NCBI RefSeq assembly: GCF_000165425.1
Contig: NW_001799018.1
Span: 3,649-67,648, forward strand
From: Paramecium tetraurelia
Taxonomy: Eukaryota > Ciliophora > Oligohymenophorea > Peniculida > Parameciidae
Direction: 5' to 3'
DNA: 64,000 nucleotides
Shown here: in pieces, positions 11,035 through 24,213 of the stretch
Layout of the letters: the number at the start of each line of letters is the position of its first letter
How positions within the stretch are numbered: the first letter of the stretch is position 1
Made by a program: the position numbers and the translations under genes
Notes under the pieces: generated by a model
The model's database searches: none
The model's input: the letters and a program-made list of their open reading frames with translations, nothing else
Told to the model about the DNA's origin: nothing

Positions 11035-14000
11035 ATGATGCAGCCAGGTAATTAAAATTTGTATATTCGGAAGCAATTTAGTTCTTTTGTTTCAAAGCAT
11101 AGTATTGCTATTGGATTATTGTCTGTTTGTAATAAAGTCTGTTCTAAAATTTCGTAATTTTAGAATAGTGGAATCACAATTGAATGAATAGAGATATAGC
11201 ATATTGGAGAATTTTATTCATTCCAAAGAACCTTTGGCATCAGATTCTTCTGAAGATATAAACACTTATTTCTATCCATAAAAATAAGTATTGAGAGAAT
11301 AGATAAAAGTTGGTGATATTGTTATCTTATAAAAAAAACATGAATGTCCTGCAGATGTATTACTATTGGAATCGAGTCATCAGGTTGTATAAATAGATTA
11401 GAATGAATTTGGTATTCAAACACCTAAAATAACAATTCCTTGTTAATCTACTTTTAGTAATTTAAATCGTTTATCTTTAGTATAACCAAAATCTGATACA
11501 AAAGGAGTATTGGTTGAGTTCAAATTAACTTTGAATGGACAGATCTAGTATTCCTATCAGCTTGGCAAGAAGTCAAGCTTGATGGGAACAATAAAATTAA
11601 AGAATGATCCAAAAGTGTTTAAATTCAATCAGGACAATATTATTTTTAGTGGGGAGAAGCTATTAAATACGGATTGGGCATTAGGAATAGTTTTGGTAGC
11701 AGGGAATAATTGTTTACGTATTTATAAACCAATCAAGCATAAACGATAAAAGTCATTCCTGTTTATTGGTCTCATAATCCTTGGGTACTTTATAAGTTTG
11801 GTATTTGATATGTTAATTGTAGCTTGCAAATCTAAGTTATAAATCAATTTATGGAATCCACTTATGTTTCAATTCTATGTTACTTCCATTATATGCAATA
11901 TTCTATAAGGAGTTCGTCTAGATCTTTCATTACATCAAGCAACCAAGTATTCAAAAGAAAGTCAAGCCCATGAATGCCATAGGATAAGGAAATAGCCAAG
12001 GGAAAGACAGTATATACATTATAAGTATTAAGTTGTTTAAGATGATAAACACATTTGGATTGAATTCAACAAGGTGAAGAATATGACTGAGATCTTTTCA
12101 TAGGATAACCTGTCGAATTAGGAATAAATTAAAGACTTCTAGATTATGATGTAATAAACTAATGTAATCATTATTGTAAATTATTTCAGTATTGGAAATG
12201 CTCAAAAGTGAATTTGGTGTGTTTGGAATTGAATCAACAGTATTTTCATAAGAAGAGGAAGATCCAATCAATTTATATTGATGATAAACAATACATGTTC
12301 AAATACAAACAATTAGTAACAATTATGAATAGTAATTAAATTTAATTCGGAGATAATTATTATAAAACCTTGTTAGACACAGGCAGAGAAAACGATATTT
12401 TTGATGAAGACAAGAAGGATTACAGTGAATTGATCAATTCCCATCCTTACTCGCCTCATAATTAAGAGGAAAGATAAAATTATGGTATGAGTACTAATTT
12501 GCAATTTTCACTCTCAAAGAAAACCATTGATGTGTCTTAATAGAAGAAACTAAAGAATTCCTTAGGGAAAACTATATCAATTAGAACTAGAATTGTAAAG
12601 AGTGGGAGTGACTAAAGCTCATCTATCAATTAATTATAGAAGCAATAATTGAATGAATAGCAATTTATCACTTAATTGTTTGATGACTTCGACAATCAAT
12701 ATCACGAGAAAGTTGTTGCCTTATTGCTCTTATGTGAGATAGAGAATAAATATAATGAATAAAAAAAGACTATAGAAACTTATTGTAAAAACCCATAGGA
12801 TTATATTTTAATCGAGTTTTGCAATCTCTTAGAATACAAACTTAAATGTAGCATTGAAACCGAACGTTAAATTTATGACATAGTTCTCAAAAGTTAACTC
12901 AAAATCATTGAAATTCAAGGCAAATTGAAATAATATAAGATCTTAAGTGAAAATAAACAAACCAAGAATAGAGTTGGAGTTTATTCTGTGCTCTTAAAAG
13001 ACCCAGAAGAATTCAATGAAGATGAAGGTGCTCTTCTATATATAAAAATTGATACTTCACAAATGTATGAAAACACCAATATGAATATCAATGTGTTAGA
13101 AACTAATTCAACTCTATATTATATGTTGAAACGTGGTCAATAACCAACCTTGTATTTTAAGAAGTAACTCAAAAAGATAGAAGCTAAATAATTCTTGTTA
13201 AATAAGATGAATATTATGAATTCATACACCACAGACGAAGATTAATTAGAGTAATTGTATTTGCAATTGGAATCCTAGGCTGAATTGCTTATGATTATTG
13301 GAACTCATGCAAAAATAGATCAAAGTGCTCTTCTGACAATAGATGCATTCTCATAAGCAAATGTATAATTATAATCAAAATGATCTTTAGCTAAATACGT
13401 GGTTAGTTTCAGCTGAAAATCAATTTGTGGTTCTGAGATTTTTGTTTGATGCAAAATTTATAGAAAGTGAAAATGAGCTATATTAATTCAGTTCTGGGGA
13501 TGAGAGAACTTTGAAATTTGCTATTTAGAGCGCCTGCTCAAATCTGATAAAGTAATAAAGGTAAATGTGAGATTAAACTTAAGAATTTTTGAAGCACAAG
13601 ACTTTGAAAAGAAGTATATTCTCCTGAGCTGTGAAGCCTTGCTGACTATAATCAAAGATGAGTATCTCTTAAATCATTTTGCCATAATAGTTTAGTTCAG
13701 CAGGGGGCTGGCCTTATATGATAGTTTGGAGATCTCAAAGGTAAAATTATATAAGATTGCCAAAAAACTCAATATGCAAATTGGATACATAGGAAGTTGT
13801 GTAAATAATCAAAGAGTCTATAATATGAGTTAAATATCAATTGATATCAACCCGAAATGCTACACTCAATCCAAGCCTTGTTATTTAGTAAATTCGTTAA
13901 GATGTGCAGAATAAATCCTAATACTCCAGTGTATCAGTTCGTCTTAGTTAGCCTAATCGATTCTTTACTTTTGGTTATACGAGATGATTCTATTTGTGCT

Positions 14001-17000
14001 CATTAACCTCATAAATTAAGGGTAATTCTTAACCTAAAGTTGCAACATCCTCCTTTTATTGAGTCAAACGTTTACAGTGATGATTTAATTACTATCTCAT
14101 AATCAACGATTCAAGAATTCAGAAGTGCATTACAAAGGGTTAATACCCTAAAGATGCTTGGTTAAGGTTCTGTTTAATAAAGAGTCATTGATTAAGATAT
14201 TTCTAGTAGGAGTAATTGATGCAGCAATAGTTAGTATACCATTATATGCTACGAAATACTTATACGGAGACTCAAACTACTTACCCTTATCATAATTTGC
14301 CTTTATTATCACTCTAGAATTAATAGTCAAAATATAATTGTATTTCTAATTATTCGAATAACAATATAAATAGCTTCTGGGATTATTATTATTGAGTGTA
14401 TTCGTTGTTGCATTGGTGACATTTCTAACTATTCCCGATTATAATGAATATCATGTATCTTACTCAGATTTGTTTTATAGCCCTGGATTTATAATAAGGA
14501 GTTTAATCTTTGTTTATATATTTGCATTTGTATTTAAATTTGCAGTAGCCTCTATTTTATAATTGTACAATTTGGAGATGTTCTAGGATCTTTTAATTAC
14601 AGATGAATCAAATTTTAAAAATATTGAACAGACTAAGAAATAAAGATAAACTAAGCAGAGCTTATAATTATCTATTTAATCAAGAAAGAAATTTATTAAA
14701 TCCATTTTGGCAGATAACAATCAGATGGATGACTCCATTTATAAGGCATTGAATAATAACATTAATAATGATGAATAAATAGAATTAAAGAAAAATTTGA
14801 CTTTCAACCAGAAGGAATTCGAGATAAGATATCAAGAGTCTATGAGTTAGAATTCAATTTTGTATATCATCTTTGAGGCTGCTGTTTTCATCAATTTATT
14901 GATCTAAGTGAACTACATTGAGAATAATATAGCAATCTATATTATCTGGGGTGTGCAACTGTTCTACAGTATTACAATTCACATTCTATAATACTTGGAA
15001 ATAACACCTCGTAAGATCTAATAAAACTTGCAATTGATCAGTATCTTAAGTAGATTTTTATTTTAATATATTACGATATTCTTATTGGATTAGGATTACA
15101 TAATGAATCAAGTCATTTTCACGTCAATATTTATGATAATCCTCTTAAATTATTCAATAAAGCAGAGTCTTAGATTTAAAGGTACAATAATCCTTATGAG
15201 TTTAATTAGTTTGGGGGTTGTTTTGAAGTTTATAACACCCAAATATTAATACTCTCCATAGAAATAGATAATTTTTATTTTGGCTTTGATAATCATCTGT
15301 AGTTTATCGATTGTATGCGGCTATTTCTTATCTTATGTGAATGAGTATTTGAGGAGACAGAACTTTTTATTGCAAGAGTAATTGGAGAAGGAACAAAAGA
15401 AATTGAATGACGCCTTGAGTATATTGATGCCCAGATTTATTAAGGAGAGAATGGCAAGAGGATATATATAAATACAAGAAGATCAAGGACCAGTCACAAT
15501 CCTATTTTGCGAGATTTGCGACTTTGATGATATTATTGAATCTGAGAAGGTGTCAATCATAAGTTTTCTGGATTCTATCTATAGAACCTTCGATACAATT
15601 TGCAACCAGTATAACATCTAGAAAATTGAGACAGTAGGATAGATCTATGTTTGTGCATCAGGATTAAAAGACTATGATATAATTGATAAGCAATCAAAAA
15701 ACTCAACATAGAAAATGATTGAATGTGCAATTGCCATGATGGAGTCAACTAATAATTTAAAATATTAAGATAAACAGATAGTTATAAAGATTGGAATTAA
15801 TTATGGGAATGTGATGGCTGGAGTCATTGGCCAACATAAACCATAATTCTCATTGATAGGAGACACTGTCAATACAACCAGCAGAGCATGTACAGTATGT
15901 GAACCAGGCAAGATTTCATTGACTGAGACTGCCTTTATTAGAGTCAGACAAATGAAGTACCAGTTCTAAGTTAAGGAGATCAATATGAAGAATATTTATG
16001 TTCTTTATTAACTGGTAATTAATAAGAAGAGCACCTTTGCAGCAAAGGTCGACAAGTCACCAATCATTAAGTTGGTGAGTTCAATTTAATTTAAAAGATT
16101 GGACTCTAATGATAAGCCAATTAACAATGATCTTATGACAAATGCTGTTAATCCTGCAGGGTTCTAATTTGATCTAGCAAGGAAATCATCAATGTCTAGG
16201 AATAAATCTGTTTACTAGTTACCTGTTGAGTAATTTGGGAAAGTGATATAAGATGTAATCACAGCTAATAAGTTAATATGTAATTATTTAAAATCAAATA
16301 GTAGAGGATATATCTAATAGACGTATTACTATGCATAGAAAGAGTAGAGTCACTAGATATAAGGAAGTGAATCCTTAAATGATGTCATCACATGATTAAG
16401 TTTAATAACCATAATAATAACAATAACAATAACAATAATAATAATAAAAGACAGAAGATCCATTAGGAGATTAGTTTGGTGATCTCTTTGATAATATGAA
16501 GGTAGCTGATTCTTAAAAAAATGTTGATGATTTAATGCCAAAGAGCCCATAGAATAATGTTAAAAGCTAGAAATCAATATAAAATAATAATAACAACCAT
16601 CTTTTTGATTCCACTCTCCAATAGGAAGAAAAAATTGAAATTCCAAAACTACAATAATTAATTGGAAATCAAGAGAAAATTGAAACAGATATTATGTAGG
16701 AATTGATTAGAGTCAAATGTGACTTTGGTACGAATCAAGCGAGAAGAGGTAAATAAATATGAATAAAATTTAGTATATTTTCGTCAATTCAAATACAAAG
16801 AGATGATACGAATTTATAATCATAAATTATTTAAGGATATGGTTTAGTATTGTTTAATTCTATTTATTTACTTGATGATATTTTAATTGCCCATTTTATT
16901 TGCTTTAATGGAATACAAACAATATTTAGGAGTCAATCTTACTATTGAAGGATTGAAGATTGCATTCTATTTAATGAGTTGCATTGTTGTTCCATTTTGC

Positions 17001-18029
17001 TTAAGGGATGCTTATAAATATATATTCTAAATAGGGATGATCATAGGCTATTTCATTAGTATTTTATTCAACATAATAACAATTATAATTAACGACCCAA
17101 TCGAAAGATCCTATATTACTCTAATCCTAGCTTTCACTTTATGTTTAGGATACTATTTGAGAGCTTTACCCTATTTCACTTCTCGTCATAGAAAACTGCT
17201 ATTCATTTTAAAATACTTTCACATAATTTTCATCTTATCTTTCGCCAACGAGTGGAATGAAACAATCATTTTTATTCTCGCCATGGAAATCTTTATATTT
17301 GTACAAAGAAATCAAAATGAAGATTTACTTTATTAGAATTACAATATTCACGATCAACTCTTGTAACAATAACAAGAATAAAACAAAATAATCAGTCATC
17401 TTTTACCTTCTCATATTTTATAATAATATTTTAAAGAATAAGATACAATACCTGACGTATTTGAGAATGCAACAATCCTCTATGCAGATATAGCAGGCTT
17501 TACTAAATATTCTACTAGTGTTGATGCTTAATAAGTATTGTAAATGTTGAGTTCCCTCTTTAATAAGTTTGATGTTGCTTGCACAGAAAACAATGTTTAT
17601 AAGTTGTATTCAATTGGAGATAGTTATGTTGTTATAGGAGTTTTAGATGCAAACAATGGAATCAGAGAAGAAGAAGCTTATAATGTTGTCAATCTTGGCT
17701 TTTAACTACTTGATATAGTAAATTTACTTAAGAAAAATATTCAATATCCTGATATCAATATGCGAATTGGAATACATACAGGGAATATAATTGGTGGGAT
17801 AGTAGGAACAGATATTGTGAGATATGATATATATGGATCAGATGTGGCTATAGCCAAAAAAATGGAATAGAATTCATAAATTGGAAGAATCATGGTTTCT
17901 GAGGATACTATGAAATTTTTAGATGCCACTTACACAGGAGAATTTAGCTATGTATTTGCTAATCAGATTGAACATCGAAATAGAATTATTTAAGGTTATT
18001 ATATAGACAAAGTATAAATTGAAGAATGA
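11035..18029 (+). CDS. guanylyl cyclase with N-terminal P4-ATPase-like domain
   Basis: Ciliates and apicomplexans are known to have guanylyl cyclases fused to a flippase-like ATPase. The first ~1300 residues show P4-ATPase landmarks: membrane helices, KVGDIVILQKKHECPADVL, IIFSGEKLLNTDWALGIVLV, then a nucleotide-domain-like part and six C-terminal helices. The phosphorylation motif is lost (FNKVKN where FSDKTGT is expected) and the hinge GDGANDV is IGYIGSCVNN. Cyclase domain A (about 15420-16000) keeps NTTSRA but lacks the metal aspartates (FCEICDFD, ETVGQIYV). After a linker and six more helices, domain B (about 17440-18029) has both aspartates (YADIAGFT, SIGDSYV). Introns of 34, 26, 28, 32, 22 and 25 nt give 2275 residues. 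The exact start is uncertain. Confidence 0.9.
16404..16449 (+). repeat. polyglutamine tract in cyclase linker
   Basis: A run of TAA and CAA triplets that reads as about 14 glutamines, interrupted by one proline, in the linker between the first cyclase domain and the second membrane block. A 22-nt intron just upstream (near 16278) sets this frame; in the neighbouring frame the tract would be isoleucine/threonine and soon meets a TGA. Confidence 0.85.
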
Positions 18030-18249
18030 AGCCTTTCTTAATAATTATCATTATTATTTAATACAACTTATATTCTGGAACTATTTTCTTTTTTAGTTGA
18101 ATACTCATAATTGGAAGTAATTCTTTTTATTTTATTAATATATAAGAAATCACTTATATTTTTTATTAATTATACTCATATAAATTATAATAAATTTTCA
18201 GAAGGCATTTTTTGATTGTTAATATTATAATTTAAAGTAATAAATAATC

Positions 18250-19437
18250 TCAAGGTTTACGAACATTGATTGATTTTACTCGTTTTCTACTTTTAATAAA
18301 ATCTTAAAGTTGTAGGGCACCTTCTTCAGTAGTAATCATTATCTTTTACTCTTACAAAAACAATTAGTATTATTCTTCGCCTATCAAATATAATCCTTAT
18401 TTTAGTCTAATAAATTAATATTGTTGAGTATGATCTTTAGCAATCAATTAGGCTAACTTGGAATCTAGTTTATCCTCTTTTATTGGAATGTATTGAGATC
18501 CAGTTGCTCTCATTTTTAGAATTTGTTTGATTAAGTTGTCAATTATTTCATCATTCTCTATTGGCTATGCAATTTATAGATTTAATTAAATGTTTTAACT
18601 TAGTCCATCTATTTCAAATTATGTTAATCTGCTTTTTAATTGTGTTATTTGGCAGTCAAATTAACTGATAGTTTATTTTAATTTTGTCACTTCCTAATCA
18701 ACTAAGGATTTCTTATCTAGTAGTTCTTAATAGTTAGTGTCTAAATCCATCAATTATTTTAGTAATTGCTTATTCTCTTGAGCCTGTCTTTGCTATAATT
18801 TTAATAGATTTTAAAAGTCTATTCTAAAGTCATTTGATGATATTTCTTATTTAGGTAATTCGACTTTCTCATTTTTCTATTCATTTTATTCTTACAAAGA
18901 TATCACTTAATTTTCAAGTTCAATTATTCTTTATTTGAGTTCTTTATTCTCTTATTTCAATTATTCCATTAGATTATCTCCTAAAACAAAGGATTGTATC
19001 AACTTTTAATTTGATTCAGATTTCTATCTATTTGTAGGGGTCTTAAATGTAAATTTTTTTGCGCTAGCAGTTAGACTTCTTTCTGTTTCATTTTTTCTAA
19101 GGGGAGACTCTGATGTTTATGCATTCTATTTTATGTTTAATTTAGATGGTTTTTCTACATCTTGTATCAAAACAATGTAATATTATCCGATTACATTTGA
19201 AAATTTATATTCGCCTGTTGTCTCAGTGATATCCTCATTCATTTGGATTTTAAAGACCTCATCATTATACTTTAACTGGATTGAGCCCAATTAGCTTTAT
19301 TTATGTTAATTACAATACTTTACATTAAATGTTAATCCTTCAGTCTAAGGGAGAGTCACTACTTTGGTCTTTCCTGCCATCGTCACTGAACACTTGAATT
19401 GTTATTAAGATTTAAGTGCAATAAGAACCTTATACAT
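18250..19437 (-). CDS. hypothetical coiled-coil protein
   Basis: An intronless 395-residue code-6 frame from ATG 19437 to TGA 18250. The N-terminal ~110 residues are beta-rich and globular (TLPQTEGLTFNVKYCNQH, GEYKFSNVIGQYYIVLIQD), possibly a C2- or MSP-like fold, but I cannot name it. Residues about 150-310 form a Gln/Leu-rich coiled coil. The C-terminus is mixed. The domain order suggests a structural, perhaps ciliary or cortical protein; this is inference only. Confidence 0.75.
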
Positions 19438-19534
19438 ATTTGTCTGTTATAATAAAAATTATAAATATAATCAACCCAATAATTATTTAATTAGAGTATA
19501 CAAATTCATATCAATTTATCATTTTTAAAAGTGT

Positions 19535-20092
19535 TCAAATAATTATATCTCCATTATTTGACTGAATTAACTTGTGATTATTTTTCAATAATTTAAATAA
19601 AAATAAACAAAAGATTTTGCAAATTGCTTAGTCATCGGGGCACATATACACGAATGTAAGCAATTACATAAACATACCCTGGGGTTAAAGTCCTCCTTTC
19701 CTTGGGACAGAAAGTGTCGGCATAATATGCTGGTCTGAGAATCGTCTGTTGCCCTAAGAAGAGAATTGGGATTTCCCATCAAGTATTCTAATCTAACAGA
19801 CTGCACTAAGAGAGTGTAGTTGATGTTTAATGAAATATTCACTCCTCAGATTAAGACTGTTGTGGAGACAAGAATGTCTAGGGGTGGAGTTAAATTTCTT
19901 AAATTTGAGTTAGATTACTAATTATTTGATGGTCATCTCAATTTGATTAGTATGGCCTGACTTTCTTAAGACATCCAATAAATATAAGCTAGTTATACTA
20001 ACCTATAAACACAAGGGGGCTTATGATTTGCAAATCACTTGGCTTATTTTTGTTTAAATTTTCTATTTCCATTATGTAGATTGTTAAGCCAT
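19535..20092 (-). CDS. uncertain ORF on minus strand
   Basis: A 185-residue open code-6 frame (MAQQSTQWKQKIQTKISQV at the start, then SITSLYLLDVLRKSGHTNQ). No family recognised. The plus strand over 19680-19960 also has a protein-like frame (LGFPIKYSNLTDC, SRGGVKFLKFELDYQLFDG), so it is unclear which strand, if either, is coding. The segment 19620-19870 is noticeably less AT-rich than its surroundings, which makes a structured RNA another possibility; I found no diagnostic motif for one. Confidence 0.3.
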
Positions 20093-20391
20093 TAAAAAAG
20101 CAATGCAGAAATTATCATATATCTGTGTTGAAGATATATGGCAAAAGTAAATCTAAATTGGGCATAAATTTCCTATTGATTAGGACTTATATTAAATCAG
20201 TTTAGAGACATACCATTATTTTTACTATTACCACTCATTATAATCTTATTAAAATTAAATTCAAAATTGTAAAGAAATCGCATACAATAAAGCTTAAGCT
20301 TCATTACCTACTATCTCTCTATATCTCATTTAATAATCTTAGAGAAAGACAATATCTAATAATAATATTGCTATTATTTATAATATTTAAA

Positions 20392-21030
20392 TCAGATCTT
20401 TTTTGGTTTCTTTGTCAAATGTGAGCACATGTATTCCAAGATCTCTGATTGAGTTTTTTTCAATTCTTCAATCTATCTCTCCTGATTTCTAAGTAAGGAT
20501 ACTAAATGATGTATTTCATCGTCCTAATCTAGTAATAATAAAAGGGCATCAAAATTTTAGAGTGAAAATTTTTAGGACTATTATAATTGTTAATCAATTT
20601 TCATTGAAAAAAAATCTTCACTGCTCAAGGGTTTACTAGGTTATTGTGGAGTTGAATTTACTCGTTACTAAGGTTTGGCAGATTCTTATTAATTCTATAA
20701 TTTATCACTCTTTAGGAGGTCCATGCTTGTGATTTCATAGTGATAGGCATCAGAGTTTTAATTAAAGTTTCTCTCAAAGTCCATTAGATCCTTATCTGCC
20801 TTAGTTTTTTTTTTGCGATTGCCTTGATAGTCTTCCTCTGATTCAGATGCTTTGCTTTAATTTTAAAATTGCTGCTTTATCCAAGACTTTATTGTTCGTG
20901 TTTTGAGATCGTATTCCTATGCCATGTATTCAATATGTTTATCAGAAGGATTACTTCCCAAAGCCTTAAGAATTTATTATCTCTCCATGCTGGAAACAGA
21001 TCTCTTTGGATAATTGTATCTAGGATTCAT
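20392..21030 (-). CDS. HTH-like protein with coiled-coil tail
   Basis: An intronless 212-residue frame. Residues 15-65 (SMERQQILKALGSNPSDKHI then EYDLKTRTIKSWIKQQF) read like a homeodomain- or transposase-type helix-turn-helix, followed by a basic KKKTKADKD patch, a low-complexity Gln/Ser region and a C-terminal coiled coil (RNQERQIEELKKTQSEI). It could bind DNA, but this rests on helix pattern only. It is followed after 545 bp by the divergent 21.6-kb gene. Confidence 0.65.
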
Positions 21031-21574
21031 ACTAGTTAATAAAAATTCAACAATCCCTAATGCACATTAAAATCATTTATCATATTTTAGGAAGGAGGAT
21101 AAAATTAATTCACAAAATAGACTATTGATAGTAGATATAATTATATGTAAATATTTTATTATAAATTACGATCAATTATTTTAGTTTCTTATCAAATTAA
21201 TCCAATTTTGAATTATTTTCTAATTTCTATTTAATTCTCCAAAACATAATAAAAATCACTTATAATTCCAAGTCATATATATCTTTAATACAATTAATTA
21301 TTGTATTCATTAAGGACTTCTTTAATTAAAACTATATACTATCATTTCAGTTTTATTCCTACCTATTATTTGAGTTGGAATGGAAAAATGTATAATAATT
21401 TAACAGAGCCTATTTATAAAAAATAATTATTCTATTAGTTAAAGGACAATTAGAAAGTGTCTTTTCATAAATTTTGCTGTATTTGTTAAATAAAGGTATT
21501 CAAACCCTTATTTGAATTTAATTTAGCTTGAAATTCTTATATTTTTATCACTTAATTATTTTTAATTTCTCATA
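21031..21574. other. divergent intergenic region
   Basis: About 545 bp between divergent start codons at 21030 (-) and 21575 (+). It is AT-rich with no convincing frame or repeat. It must contain both promoters; no motif can be singled out by eye. Confidence 0.5.
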
Positions 21575-23318
21575 ATGTAATTAAGAGATGAAGATCATGA
21601 ATTGTGTAAATTAACACACCTGAATAGAAGTTTTATTTGCACAAATATGGAATGTATTTAAGCTAAAAGATTTTAATTGGTATGTCATAAATGTTTAACT
21701 TTGTAACACACTAATTAAAAGGGAATTCAGAAATTTAAAAATACTAAAACTGTTCGCCACTTGGATGATTTTATAGAATTAAAAGATCTATTAAATCAAT
21801 TAGAATCGAAATATCAAGCAAGGTTTAATTTTCTACAAATATTGCAATAAAAATGCTTCGATTTTTAGAAAGAATAGATATAAAAAATCGAAAAATTTCC
21901 ATTTCATGATTAAAACTTCTTATTATAAGCAAAGGTTGAGGTTGATACTCAGCTCTAGATGTTTATAAATGAATTAGGTTACCATCAAAGAATGTTGAAT
22001 GAATCAAAGTAATACAATAATTCAACCTAAAAATCTATCTTGGATTTGTATAGAAGAAATGATGATAAATTTCATAATGAACTTATCAACAAACAAACTT
22101 AGGTTTTTGATAGGGTTAGGACAAGTTTAGCTAAAAAAGGCATAGATTTATAGAAGATGTTTGCAAAGTATGTTATTTATTTATTTTACTCAAAGCTAAG
22201 AGGAGAAACTAATTTAAGCTGATGATAGATTAAAGAAATTAGAAAATCCATATGCAACAAATAAACTATTTAAATTTACTTTTATTATTGCAATTCTTAT
22301 ATTGATTAGTAATCAATTCTGCATTTTAACTTAGAAGGATTAAAAGTATATTCAGATAAAGGAGTCACTTCTGTTTGAATCAGATATCAATCAAATCAAG
22401 GAACAAGTGTCTGATTTTCAATAAGAGAATATAATTAAAATTGAAGAAATAAAAAACACTTTAGAAAGCAAATTAATTAATGAGATTGAATATTTGAAAT
22501 TATACAATTAACAATTAAAAGTAGAAATGATAGAGTTGTAGAAATAATTTAAAGAAGTGGCTTACTCTTAAAATTAAACAATAAACACACTTTCGTAAGA
22601 ACTTTTTAATCGAAAAGAATAAGTGTCAGTACAGAATTAGAGTTCCGATTTGAATAGTGTACAAATAATAAAATAACCAAATGATTGGGATAATAATAAT
22701 AAGGTTTTGATAGAGAAGTTTGATTAAGTTGATGAGGATATTAAATAAATATATTCTAAATTTAATAATACAATCTAAGAAGTTAGAGAGTATGTTGATG
22801 ATCGAATTTTAAGGAATAAATAATTTTTCAATGCTCAGAAGTACCTTCTAGGTAGAATTGAAATAGATTACCCAATCGTATTGTTGCAAGGCTTTACAAT
22901 GTATTTAGATTAATATTTAAATAAATCTTTAAGTCTTGATTAAATAGAAGAGTTAACTAATTCATTCAGCTTAACTGGTATTGCTTGTTTTGGAGGGATA
23001 TCAGTTAAAAAGCCCACTCATTTTGCTTTGATGGCATGCGATTACGCTTATGAAATTTTCACAATAACAACAAGCAGAGATAGAGCAAGAAAAAGTCGAT
23101 CAGGTGACAATTTGTTCTGGTATTTTGTTCCGAGAATTTCAATTGGCTTTGCACCGAATGAGAAAGTTCAACTTTAATTAGCGGATAATTTTGAACCATA
23201 AGATGAAAGTAGATTTAGTATTTGGGTGGAACATCCTTAAGGTGGTCGAAGAATTGGGAATCAAACCTCTTTAATCGATACAACCGAATACAAAATAGCA
23301 TTGTATGTAATGGAATGA
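21575..23318 (+). CDS. B-box-like zinc, TM and coiled-coil protein
   Basis: A 571-residue protein after removal of one 28-nt intron near 22150. The N-terminus has a Cys/His cluster (CKLTHLNRSFICTNMEC, then VCHKCLTLQH) resembling a B-box zinc fold. A long helical region follows, then one hydrophobic helix (FKFTFIIAILILISNQF) near residue 230, then a coiled coil. The last ~130 residues are globular (GDNLFWYFVPRISIGFAPNE; RFSIWVEHPQGGRRIG) and look like a beta-sandwich such as a B30.2- or TLDc-like fold. I cannot name the family. The order zinc-coil-beta resembles TRIM proteins, except for the internal membrane helix. Confidence 0.8.
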
Positions 23319-23604
23319 TGAGTTTTTATGTAAGATAATTAAAGTATGTTAATTGAAAATATATGATATGACTATTCCTGATAATCTTCCATATTTATTA
23401 ATTACATTATTGATTTCCTTAATTTTAATAGAAATTAATTAATTAAGTAGTTGATAACATATATAAATAAATTTATTATTAATTGTGATTATAAAAGAAA
23501 TTATAGTTACTTTAATTTGTTTATATTATTTTGGATAGTTTTGACTAAAAATGATGTTATCAAAGGATATGAAAAACACATTTTGTATTAAAAATGATAC
23601 TTTT

Positions 23605-23847
23605 TCATTTCTACAAACTCATACATTCCAAATGTTCAAATAGTTAAACTTTTTATATTAGAAAAAAGTTACAGAGTTTCTAATTCCCAGAGCCTGAAAT
23701 AGTTATCAATATATATTACTGATAACTATTTAAGTAAGAATTAGCTTCTTGATATGGATTATTTTCTTCTGTCTCGAATTCAAATATATATAATTACCAA
23801 AAATTCTGGGTGGTACTTTGTTTCCTCTTTTTTTGTTGTGATTTCAT
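23605..23847 (-). CDS. small hypothetical protein
   Basis: An 80-residue code-6 frame starting MKSQQKKRKQSTTQNFW with an acidic middle (FEFETEENNPYQ). No family recognised. The opposite strand from 23751 has a longer frame that continues naturally only if two TGAs are ignored, so the true coding strand is uncertain. Confidence 0.35.
23697..23731. repeat. perfect 12-bp inverted repeat, 11-nt loop
   Basis: AAATAGTTATCA at 23697-23708 is the exact reverse complement of TGATAACTATTT at 23720-23731, separated by an AT-only-plus-C loop. It would form a strong hairpin. It lies inside the weak minus-strand ORF, so it may be chance in AT-rich DNA or a 3'-end/transcript element. Confidence 0.8.
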
Positions 23848-24213
23848 TCGTCTAAAAGGAGAATATACCTAACACCTCTACTATAGATTTTCAATGGTCT
23901 TAAGCCACTTATGTCATTACTTTAGAATTTCGGCATATATAGAATGCTTAGTTTAATGGAAAATGTTGCACATTATTTCGAAAAGAAGTACATTGAAATA
24001 AAATTGTGGGTAGAAGTAGTATCAACGCTAAGATAAAGGTGTGGATTTGAATTTAAGAGATTCATTTGAAACAATCTAGAAAAATTAATGATTCGAATAA
24101 TCAAATAAAATAAATGAATTCTGTTAAATTCTGTTGTTTTTCTTTGGAGAATCCAACGAATCTTGTTTTATATTTAAATTAAATAGTTTTAGAAAAATTG
24201 AATAATAAAAACA

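Noticed and set aside
19620-19870. Possible SRP RNA or telomerase RNA
   Set aside because: A few words resemble SRP RNA (GTTGCC..TAAG) but the GNAR tetraloop of helix 8 is absent, and there is no telomere-template sequence.
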